Positions 15,581-22,800 of a DNA stretch of 40,749 bases are shown in pieces. The stretch comes from a virus. Every line of letters begins with the position of its first letter. Position 1 is the first letter of the stretch. Both the position numbers and the translations under genes were made by a program. The notes below the pieces were generated by a model, which saw nothing but the letters and a program-made list of their open reading frames with translations, had not been told where the DNA came from and searched no databases. The stretch spans positions 1-40,749 of IMG/VR virus record IMGVR_UViG_3300009184_000086; one strand, given 5' to 3'.

Positions 15581-15898
15581 CTACTCGAATTGCGCCATCC
15601 AATCTGCGGTTGGCGCGATTTTTGTTTTAGTAGATTTTGCTTTGTAGCCGCCTTCATCGTGCAGGTATCGAATGGCGCGATCATGCTTTACTCCGAGCTT
15701 TTCAGCCAGGGTAATACGAGTCTCGTGTTCGTCGACACGCTCTACGATAGCGCTGTCATTCTGACGTAGGTTATTGACTTTGGTGTCGACGTCGCCGTGA
15801 CGCCAGCCCAAATAGCCACCCAGAAGGGCGCCAGCGGGGCCGAGAAGGGCTAGACCGGCTAAAGCGCCGCCGCCCGTGATGAGTGTAGTAGTTTCCAT
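15581..15898 (-). CDS. Glycine-rich membrane protein, possible holin
   Basis: 105 aa. Residues about 5-32 (LITGGGALAGLALLGPAGAL plus LGGYLGW) are glycine/alanine/leucine-rich, like a membrane-inserting or glycine-zipper segment. Behind it is a charged region with a coiled-coil-like stretch (NNLRQNDSAIVERVDEHETR). It lies apart from the late operon, past its terminator, in the minus direction. It could be a second holin, a membrane toxin or a tail-associated protein. Confidence 0.5.
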   Translation of the reverse strand: METTTLITGGGALAGLALLGPAGALLGGYLGWRHGDVDTKVNNLRQNDSAIVERVDEHETRITLAEKLGVKHDRAIRYLHDEGGYKAKSTKTKIAPTADWMAQFE

Positions 15899-16001
15899 TG
15901 TTTTGCGTTTTGTGCCGGCTTAATTGCCAACACCTAATTAAACGGCGCCTTCAGATATAAATTAAGCAAGTTAGAGCTATTAACAATTTCTTTACAACTG
16001 C

Positions 16002-16065
16002 GGGGTGAGAAGGGATTGAACCCCCAACTATGGGCTTTGGAGACTGCCTATTGAGCTACCACCCC
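16002..16065 (-). tRNA. tRNA-Trp(CCA)-like gene lacking 8 nt
   Basis: On the minus strand the acceptor arms GGGGTGG and TCACCCC pair over 7 bp. T8, A9, GCTC, the D-loop AATAGGCA, an anticodon loop CTCCAAA (anticodon CCA at 16040-16038), GCCCA, and a T-arm GGGGG-TTCAATC-CCTTC are all in order, followed by G73. The 3' side of the D-stem and most of the 5' side of the anticodon stem are missing, so the gene is 64 nt instead of about 72. The gap looks like one clean 8-base deletion. No CCA is encoded. It may be a pseudo-tRNA, an attachment-site remnant or a real but unusual tRNA. Confidence 0.75.
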
Positions 16066-16107
16066 AAAATGAAAAGCCCTCGCCAACGTTTTAAGTCGGT
16101 GAGGGCT
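16066..16107 (-). terminator. Intrinsic terminator of the leftward late operon
   Basis: On the minus strand the stem AGCCCTC-ACC / GGC-GAGGGCT (7 bp, one mismatch, then further pairs) is followed by TTTTCATTTT (16075-16066). No T-run lies on the plus strand side, so it acts leftward. It lies 109 bases past the end of the last lysis gene and directly before the tRNA-like gene. It would end both the late operon and any transcript from the promoter at 16185-16212. Confidence 0.75.
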
Positions 16108-16178
16108 CAATGCAAGAAGGCTTTGGAAACGCAAATAACCTTAGCCGAAAAGGAGACTTTCAGTTTCCCGTAGTCTCA
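16070..16178 (-). ncRNA. Candidate small RNA of about 110 nt
   Basis: The unit runs from the promoter at 16185-16212 (predicted start about 16178) to the terminator at 16066-16107. At the 5' end GAGACT (16177-16172) pairs with AGTCTC (16158-16153), then comes a weakly structured middle with a CCTTTTCGG stretch, then the terminator stem. 5' hairpin, open middle and intrinsic terminator are typical of bacterial regulatory small RNAs. No open reading frame of sense lies in it. No known family is recognised. Confidence 0.6.
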
Positions 16179-16184
16179 AACGCA

Positions 16185-16212
16185 ATCATACTATAACACG
16201 CAAAACTGTCAA
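16185..16212 (-). promoter_or_regulatory. Strong sigma-70-type promoter, leftward
   Basis: Minus strand: perfect -35 TTGACA (16212-16207), a 16-bp spacer, and -10 TATGAT (16190-16185, five of six consensus bases). It begins three bases after the stop of the lipoprotein gene and faces away from it. Nothing but the candidate small RNA lies between it and the terminator at 16066-16107. Confidence 0.7.
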
Positions 16213-16215
16213 GCG

Positions 16216-16482
16216 TTATTTTTGCAACTCGTCTTCGTACCCTACAATCGTCTTGAGTATTTTTCGCCAATCTTCTTTATATTTGGCTAATACTTCCGCA
16301 TTAGAGGTAGTGTCAATAAAAAGCGGCATTTTTAGCACTTCAGCCGAAAAATCCCGCTCTATAGCGCCCGTAAAGGCGCTTTTAGATGGAGGGGGTGGGG
16401 TAATGCACCCGCTAAGCGGCAGGAGGACTAGGAGGCCCGTCCAGAGCATCGTCAATGCGCTTAAGCTTTTTGGCTTTGTCAT
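16216..16482 (-). CDS. Outer-membrane lipoprotein, possible o-spanin (Rz1-like)
   Basis: 88 aa. Positively charged start (KPKS), hydrophobic h-region (about 10-22), lipobox LSGC with the lipidated C26, then ITPPPPSK, the proline-rich stretch typical of Rz1-type outer-membrane spanins. The rest is a charged helix. It overlaps the 54-aa gene at 16412-16576 in another frame, an arrangement reminiscent of Rz/Rz1. It is the last gene of the late operon, three genes past the holin. Confidence 0.7.
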   Translation of the reverse strand: MTKPKSLSALTMLWTGLLVLLPLSGCITPPPPSKSAFTGAIERDFSAEVLKMPLFIDTTSNAEVLAKYKEDWRKILKTIVGYEDELQK

Positions 16483-16576
16483 CAGCTATTTTCTTCTTTT
16501 TATTCTCGTGTAGCGTGGCCAAAAGCTGTTGCCAAACTGAATTCAGCAAAAATATGAGTTCTTTTAGCCACGCCAT
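16412..16576 (-). CDS. Small amphipathic protein overlapping the lipoprotein gene
   Basis: 54 aa. The N-terminus (AWLKELIFLLNSVWQQLLATL) is hydrophobic to amphipathic, followed by a strongly basic run with KKKK and a proline-rich end. It overlaps the lipoprotein gene by 71 bases in a different frame. The overlap and place after the holin suggest a spanin partner, but it is short for an Rz-type inner-membrane spanin. The ribosome site is weak. Not long enough for a firm call. Confidence 0.5.
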   Translation of the reverse strand: MAWLKELIFLLNSVWQQLLATLHENKKKKIADDKAKKLKRIDDALDGPPSPPAA

Positions 16577-16578
16577 AG

Positions 16579-16815
16579 TTATTTCAGGACCACTAGTTTT
16601 TTAGTAGCAACGATGCGTCCCCAGATAGCCACGGCGCTTCCGCCGAAAGTCATCAGGGATTCGATAAGCAGACTACTGGCTTCAGAAAAACCAGGCAGCA
16701 CTTTAATTCCAAATAGGGCAAGTACGCTCGGGATGGCAGCGACAACAACACCCAGGATGGTTTTAGAAGTGAAAACGGATTTCACTTCGGGTTGAGTAGA
16801 GGTAGTATCGGTCAT
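16579..16815 (-). CDS. Holin
   Basis: 78 aa. Two membrane helices, about 20-37 (ILGVVVAAIPSVLALFGI) and 47-66 (SSLLIESLMTFGGSAVAIWG), a short loop between, and a basic C-terminal tail (RIVATKKL). This matches the small two-helix phage holins with a GRIxATKK-type end. It would form lesions in the inner membrane to release the lysis enzyme. It sits amid the spanin-like genes. Confidence 0.8.
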   Translation of the reverse strand: MTDTTSTQPEVKSVFTSKTILGVVVAAIPSVLALFGIKVLPGFSEASSLLIESLMTFGGSAVAIWGRIVATKKLVVLK

Positions 16816-16823
16816 AGGAAAAA

Positions 16824-17138
16824 TTAGCGAGCGTAGTAAATTGTAGGCGGCTCAACGTAGCTGGTGTTTCGTGAGTCTCTTAAAATCATTTGAAGCATCG
16901 TCCTGTCTTCGGCAAGGTGTGTCTTTATGGTAGACACACTTTCGCGCATGTCCCCGATGTCTTTCCGGATGCCAGTTATTGTAGACTCGAAGATCACATC
17001 TCTTTGCTCGAGGCGCGTCTGTATTGAATGTATTTGATGATACACCGCGCCACCGGCAAACGCAGTAGCAACTATGGCGGTTAGAATTGCCCAGTTTTCG
17101 AGTAAAAAGGCATGGAAGTTTTTAATAGAAGAGCTCAT
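16824..17138 (-). CDS. Single-pass membrane protein with coiled coil, possible i-spanin
   Basis: 104 aa from the ATG at 17138, which follows the stop of the fibre gene by two bases. Membrane helix at about 16-34 (WAILTAIVATAFAGGAV), then a charged coiled coil (about 36-88). The layout, N-terminal anchor and helical soluble part, suits an inner-membrane spanin facing the lipoprotein encoded at 16216-16482, or a lysis regulator. A longer start at 17285 would lie in the upstream gene and is not credible. Confidence 0.6.
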   Translation of the reverse strand: MSSSIKNFHAFLLENWAILTAIVATAFAGGAVYHQIHSIQTRLEQRDVIFESTITGIRKDIGDMRESVSTIKTHLAEDRTMLQMILRDSRNTSYVEPPTIYYAR

Positions 17139-17140
17139 GG

Positions 17141-18025
17141 CTATCCAAGAAAAGATGCGTAAGCAACGCTGCGGACTCCGTTGACGCCATCGTCGCCGTA
17201 AAAAGATGTCGCAGCAGAAGAAAGCTCCAGAGGATAGAGAGTCTTGAAACCTCCATTCCAGGAGCGCAAATATTTCGCATGGCATGTTTGAAAGCCATTG
17301 CCCGGCGAAGAGCCGTTTGAGTCGCCTTGGCGCAGAACAGTACCGAAACCATCCGTGTTATTATTTAGACTTGAGAGCGCGCTAATAGGGGTGCGTGCCA
17401 CACAAGCACAATCCACATACATGTGGCCGTTAACTAAAGTTTCTCCCAGCGGGTCCACTACAAACTCAAGGCGCCACGCGTTTCTAACAGGGCGCCATGT
17501 GGCAGTACCGTAAGACCAGGTGTCAGTGGTGTCGTTTTGTTCGAGAACTAATTGGCGCTGATTATAGCGATTCCAGATACCAAGGTGGGGGTGGCCTACC
17601 GTAGCGCTGTCTGCACGAGGGCGCCACATGATGGTGTTGGCTGAAGTCCAGCCGTAAACGGTTCCTACGTGACGGCGAGTGGGATCACCGCTTTTTACCG
17701 GTATGCCGTCCACGCGCACCACAGTCGTGCCTGTCTCGACAGACAGTGTGGGGGTGCTGCCTACAGCCCTAACGTAGGCTTCGCCCTGCGTGTTGGCAGC
17801 CAAAGTAAAAGCCAATGAAATCCCACTTGCGCCAATGTCGTAGGCGTCATAGCGAGTGCCGTTAAACAAAGAGATGTACCGGTGTACTACAGGAATGTAA
17901 GTCAGCGTACTGGCGCTAACAGTTGAATTTAAAGACAGGGGTCCGGTGTTTAGGCTAAGCAGCCCGCCGACAACATCGGCAAACTGCGTATTGACCATTG
18001 GGCGATTTATTAGTGTCAGTGGCAT
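17141..18025 (-). CDS. Tail fibre or receptor-binding protein, likely
   Basis: 294 aa, rich in S, T, G and N with regular beta strands, no membrane segment. It follows the fibre gene and the small assembly-like gene, and its ATG overlaps the upstream stop as TAATG. An aromatic W-rich core (WTSANTIMWRP, WRPVRNAWRLEF) suggests a lectin-like beta sandwich, so it could contact host glycans. No specific family is recognised. Confidence 0.65.
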   Translation of the reverse strand: MPLTLINRPMVNTQFADVVGGLLSLNTGPLSLNSTVSASTLTYIPVVHRYISLFNGTRYDAYDIGASGISLAFTLAANTQGEAYVRAVGSTPTLSVETGTTVVRVDGIPVKSGDPTRRHVGTVYGWTSANTIMWRPRADSATVGHPHLGIWNRYNQRQLVLEQNDTTDTWSYGTATWRPVRNAWRLEFVVDPLGETLVNGHMYVDCACVARTPISALSSLNNNTDGFGTVLRQGDSNGSSPGNGFQTCHAKYLRSWNGGFKTLYPLELSSAATSFYGDDGVNGVRSVAYASFLG

Positions 18026-18348
18026 TAGTTTTCACCTCCGTAAGTTGCAACAAGAATTTGAGCAGCGGCCGAGGGTATGCCAGCGGCAACAAGAGCATCA
18101 ATTTTTGTTTGATTAATTGCTTGGGCGGCCTGTGTTTTAGCCTGAATATAGGCTTGCGCTGCGGTTGCGTGCGCTTCGGCCAAAGCTTGCTTTTTGGCCA
18201 CCTGTTCGGGAGCAGCCAGCCAAGAGTCGATTTCTTCCTGAGTCAACAGCTCATAGCCCTCAGGAGCCACGGCCTCGTCGTCAAAAAGCTGTGCCAGCTG
18301 AGTGCTTAACATGTCTTCGGACGGATTCTTTTTAAAAGCTATTTTCAT
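18025..18348 (-). CDS. Tail fibre assembly-like protein
   Basis: 107 aa. It starts MKIAFKKNPSED and has TQEEIDSWLAAPEQ then an alanine/glutamine-rich helix (about 55-92), which resembles small tail-fibre assembly or chaperone proteins. It lies between two fibre genes, one base apart on each side. Role inferred from shape and place. Confidence 0.55.
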   Translation of the reverse strand: MKIAFKKNPSEDMLSTQLAQLFDDEAVAPEGYELLTQEEIDSWLAAPEQVAKKQALAEAHATAAQAYIQAKTQAAQAINQTKIDALVAAGIPSAAAQILVATYGGEN

Positions 18349-18349
18349 A

Positions 18350-19807
18350 TTATGAACCGTAGTTTAAATAGGCTTTATCTATCCACACAGAGCGCGTGGC
18401 TGGATTTGTTCCGTTTGATTGGATGCGGGCGTAAGCCAAGTTGAAAGCAATCGACAGAGCCGGGGTAGTAGCGCTTATGCCGCTGCCCTGCTCAACGCCA
18501 TTGATAAAGTAACGACACACGCCCGAACCTGAAAATAGAATTTGAAGATCGATAGCAGTTCCAGTAGCTACGGCCACGGAGGTGTTAAATACTGTTTCAG
18601 AACCTGCGCCATTGTCCATAACACACACCCAGTTACCTGAATTTTCTGCGTGATTATAGCGGAAGAAGGCGGCGCGTTCACCGTTCCACCACCCTTGACC
18701 CAGCAGCAAAGTATAGTTGTTAGTGGCGTCTGAAAGGGTTTGAAGATGGATGCGCAGCCTTATATCTATTGGGCAGCCCCAGCGGCCGGTCTGGTCGTTG
18801 CCGTCTCCGCCGTACGCTCCTCCGTAGTACATCGTAGCACTGGCGCTTGCCGAAGTTCCGGCACGAAGCTCAAGCCAGCCTAAATTTACATTTTGATCAC
18901 GCACAGGACCGCCACTATCGCCGGTCCAAATCGACGCGACCGAGCCTGTACCGTTGGTTTCGCCACGGAAACCCGATATGGCAACCGTGCTACTTATTTC
19001 AAAGAAATCGCTTTTTACTTCAGTAAAAGAAAACGGCGAACTGGCCGACCCGGCGAATTTGCCGGCTTTTACTACTATCTTTGTGCCAGCCGCCATTGCG
19101 CCACCGACGGTTAAAACAGAAGACGAAGTTCTGGTTAAAGTACTTTTTGCCTGATTTACGCCATCAAGAAAACACTCGATGTAGTCTAGGCTAGTCGGCA
19201 AAGAATCGATACTGGGAGTGACAGTGATGGCCGTCTGACCTTCAGTGGCGGTGCCTTCGTAGGTGGCCACAACAACATTAGCTGCGGCGTTTACGGCCGA
19301 TGTGGCAGAAGCTGCGGCTTCATCAGCACTGTTTAACGCAGAGGCTTCAGAAGCAGCGGCTGAATTGGCGCTACTTGTTATTGAAGCCAATAAATCATCA
19401 GGCAGAATGCCGCTGCCCAATTCTGATTTTAAGCAGCGGTCTATTTGCTCTTGAAGTTGCTGATCGATAATGCGGCTTTCGTCGGCCGAGCTTTCGTGAG
19501 TTTCTGGAAAGAACCCGCCTTGATTATTGAAATCGCGCTTCTGAAGCAGCGGATAATTAGGGGTTAAAGTAAGCTTTTCCCCCGTGGCTAGGACTACCGT
19601 AAGCGTTACATACCAAGTCGCCGTATCTGAATTACTAACGCCGCTTACTGTGTAATCGGAATCAACCACTAAGGTCGATACAACCCCAGCAACCGAAGTC
19701 TTTGTGACCGCCACATAGGCTTTGTTAGCCAGGGGGAAACCGTAGGCAAAAGGCCCCGTAAGGCCGCTTCCAGTGTACTCGGAACGATAATTTGCCGCGT
19801 TAATCAT
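18350..19807 (-). CDS. Tail fibre protein with T7-gp17-like N-terminus
   Basis: 485 aa. Residues 1-135 match the virion-anchoring domain of T7-type fibres: YTGSGLTGPFAYGFPL, then DYTVSG, LTPNYPLLQKRDF and a conserved helical DESRIIDQQLQEQIDRCL. An alanine/serine-rich helix (about 135-180) follows, probably the trimer shaft. The C-terminal part (about 255-485) is beta-rich with jelly-roll-like repeats (GSGVCRYFINGVEQGSG), suggesting a lectin-type tip. The promoter at 19822-19849 may drive it together with the two genes downstream. Confidence 0.82.
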   Translation of the reverse strand: MINAANYRSEYTGSGLTGPFAYGFPLANKAYVAVTKTSVAGVVSTLVVDSDYTVSGVSNSDTATWYVTLTVVLATGEKLTLTPNYPLLQKRDFNNQGGFFPETHESSADESRIIDQQLQEQIDRCLKSELGSGILPDDLLASITSSANSAAASEASALNSADEAAASATSAVNAAANVVVATYEGTATEGQTAITVTPSIDSLPTSLDYIECFLDGVNQAKSTLTRTSSSVLTVGGAMAAGTKIVVKAGKFAGSASSPFSFTEVKSDFFEISSTVAISGFRGETNGTGSVASIWTGDSGGPVRDQNVNLGWLELRAGTSASASATMYYGGAYGGDGNDQTGRWGCPIDIRLRIHLQTLSDATNNYTLLLGQGWWNGERAAFFRYNHAENSGNWVCVMDNGAGSETVFNTSVAVATGTAIDLQILFSGSGVCRYFINGVEQGSGISATTPALSIAFNLAYARIQSNGTNPATRSVWIDKAYLNYGS

Positions 19808-19821
19808 ACGTCGTTTTGCAT

Positions 19822-19849
19822 AGTATATATCATGCCCAATCTCTGTCTA
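19822..19849 (-). promoter_or_regulatory. Possible leftward promoter for fibre and lysis genes
   Basis: Minus strand: TAGACA (19849-19844, five of six), 16-bp spacer, TATACT (19827-19822, five of six). Predicted start about 19815, only eight bases before the fibre ATG at 19807, so the mRNA would have almost no leader. It begins just past the stop codon of the 1933-aa gene. Confidence 0.55.
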
Positions 19850-19854
19850 TGCCT

Positions 19855-22800
19855 TTACTCTCTTGGCGGACGGATAAAATAATCCAGGAAGCTGACATCT
19901 TCGCCGTTGGCTTGATTAGCCATGGCGTCGATAGTAACGCTCAGCTGACTGGCGGGGACAGGAGCCAAAAGACTCGCCAAGGTAACGCCGGCTTTAAGAG
20001 TATTTTTGTCAAAGTTTTCCCGCTCGGTGTCTTTTATAACTAGCTGCCCGGCGCGTATAAGACTTTCAACAGGGGTCATTTGGTAATCTTGCCCGGTCAG
20101 CATAGCGCGGAAAACTCCGCCGGCGATGGGGATTAAACCGGTCCCTTGTAAAGCAACTATCTGAGCAATCTTTTTCCATTTCTCGTCGTCGTCGACGTCC
20201 GGAAAGTTTCGTTTAATGATTTGCTCCATTAAAGCAGGAGCAATCATCATATTTGCTACTCCCGCCAGTGCAGCAGGAAGCGCTACGATTCCGTCTCTTT
20301 TGACGTTATTCATGCGGCGCAGCAGACGATTGTACACCACGTTGGTGTAGGTTTGGAACATGGTGAATAGCCTGGCCGTGTCGTTTCCGCCGGCGATCAA
20401 CTGGCTTTGGGCGTATGATAAACCCGCGCCCTGTGTCTTTCTGACAACGCTATCGGCGTACTGAACTGCGTCTTCGTGGCTCATGCGCATTTCCTCTAGC
20501 GCTTTGCTGTAGCCACCGAGCCAGCTTGGTAGTGCGGTGGCAGCGTCAAAAAATCCGATCATTGCAAAAGCCGAATCTTCGTACGCAGATTTTACTTTTC
20601 CTGCATCATATTTGTTGTTTATTTCAGCAATGTTGCGGTCGACGTTTCTGCGCCGGGTTTTCATAAAATCGGAAACAGATTCTACCCAAGAGTGTAGCTC
20701 TCCGATTTTCGCAGGGTTTGCATAGGCTTTGGCTAACCCAAGTGTGGCCCATTTGGCGCCTAACTCATCCACAGTATTTGCATAGCCAACAATGTTTACA
20801 ACCGCCGACCCTACCTTGAGGCCCAGCTGAGCAAAGGTGGTGCGCTTGCGTATAAAGCGAGCCATGCCATCCGTTATAAAAGAGCCTGTAACATTGGTTC
20901 CGATAGACTCTTTAAGCCACCAATTTAGATAGTTGGCTTTTTCCGCCCCCATAGTTGACTCTAGGGCAGAGCGAACATTTTTGTCTTTTAAAAGTCTCGC
21001 AACATCCCGCACCGGCTCAAACAGATTTAAATCCGTGTAAACCTGTTTAAAATGTGAATCGAGGGGGTCCCAACCACGTAAACGAATTACTCGGTCGCCA
21101 GTGCCCACGCGAGCCATACGGTACCCATACTGCGTGGCGATAGCACCCGTGAATTGATTCATGGCTACGATGCCTGAGTCTTTTAAATTCTGCTCAACTG
21201 TGCCGTTTTTCATTTCGTACGCCAGGGGGAAGTACCACCCTTCGTACTCACCAAAAGGCGTCGAGACTTTGGTAGGCTGGACCATTTTCAACTTTAGTCC
21301 GGTCACACGCTGGTTGTGGGCTTGAATTCTTTCTTTGTCCTTTTCGAGCAAATTCCCAATTCTTTTTACAGTATCCCAATCTTTCTTGGTCATCGTAGCC
21401 AATACGCCGGCTACTTCTGCAGCGCTATATCTGCCATATAACGCGGCCTTATTGCCTTCGTTGCCCGTTTGCAAAGCCCAGTACAAGACGTCTCGTTTTG
21501 CTATTTTCGTGCCCAATTCTTTTATGTAAACATCTCGGGCCAGTTCTCCACTGCCGTAATCACTGAGAATTTTATTAAGCTCGCCCATCGTTTCAGTCAG
21601 CTCAAGCGTGGCTTTATTTACCGCTTTAGCAATAGGCTGAAATATAAATTTAGTTAGTGGGCCTACCTTATCTCCATCAAACTCTGTTAACAGGAACTCT
21701 ACCAGACGCAGTGTAGTAGCTATGCGCTCTCCGTACCTAGCGGCATCATAGAGTTTATTTGAGCTAGACACCGCTTTAGGCTCTGTGCGCTGCTTGTTAT
21801 TGACGCGCAGACTTTCTACTATTTCCTGAGCCTTTGTCTGCCTAGCAGATGCCACAGTAATGTCGTTGAGTTCTTTTAGCTGGCGGCCTACATGCGCAAT
21901 ACTTTCGACCGCGTTGTATACATCTTCAATTAGTCCAAGCTTTGCATCGTTAATATTGAGCTTAGTTCTTACTTCTGCCAAGGATTCAGGTATGATCGGG
22001 AAATTGTAATCCTCGTTTTGGCGGCGCTGCCACTCTGCCAGGGTGCCAATTTTAACGGCTCGCGAAGCTTCTGATTCATTTGAAAGGCTTACAAGAGAAA
22101 GAATTTCATCAATACGCGCCAGGTATTCCGGGTCACCCAAGCCGATTTTAGCGCGAGCGCTAGGGTTAGTGGCGTAGTCTTTTAGCTTTTCTACAAACCG
22201 ATCAACCTGTTTAAGACGAGACGTGGCTTCTTTGTAAGACAGGTAGAACTCTGCTTGTTTGCGACGAGCTTCTGCCGCTTGCGCGTACCGGCCTGAAGCA
22301 AAGTAAGACTGTGCCTGTTCCGCCGCTTTACGAGCATCACGGAAGTATTGTTCGGGGCTGAGAGTTCCGTAAACAGCTTCATCCATTCTCTGAGACACAA
22401 TCTCAGCTAGAATATCAAGAGGCGTGCCGGTACGACCAGAGAGCTTATCGAGCGCATCTATCTCTTTTCTTAATGTGGCAAATTTAGGGTCGTTTACTAA
22501 AGCATCACGTGCCGCAGCTTCAATGTTAGATTCAGCCAAGAAATCAGCGTATTTCTCCATCATGGCCTGCTCGACAAAACCTTGGACCATCTCTTCTTTC
22601 GAGACATTGGCCGTTAGCTCTTCGACCATTTTGTACTTGTTATCGTACTCAAACAGCTGAGCAACATCTTCCAACGGCACTCCGTCTTTTTTAACCCAAC
22701 GCGGGTTTAATTCATCAAGCTGCTTTTGAGTAATTACGCCATCAGCGACCATTTGCTCGAGCTCTTGGCGGTTGAGCCCTACTTTCAGCTGCTCCCCGAC

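Noticed and set aside
17139-17285. Extended start for the coiled-coil membrane protein
   Set aside because: The extra 49 residues are cysteine/arginine-rich and overlap the fibre gene; the ATG at 17138 follows the fibre stop directly.
17141-19807. Diversity-generating retroelement, as in BPP-1
   Set aside because: Fibre genes are present, but no reverse transcriptase gene or template repeat was seen anywhere.
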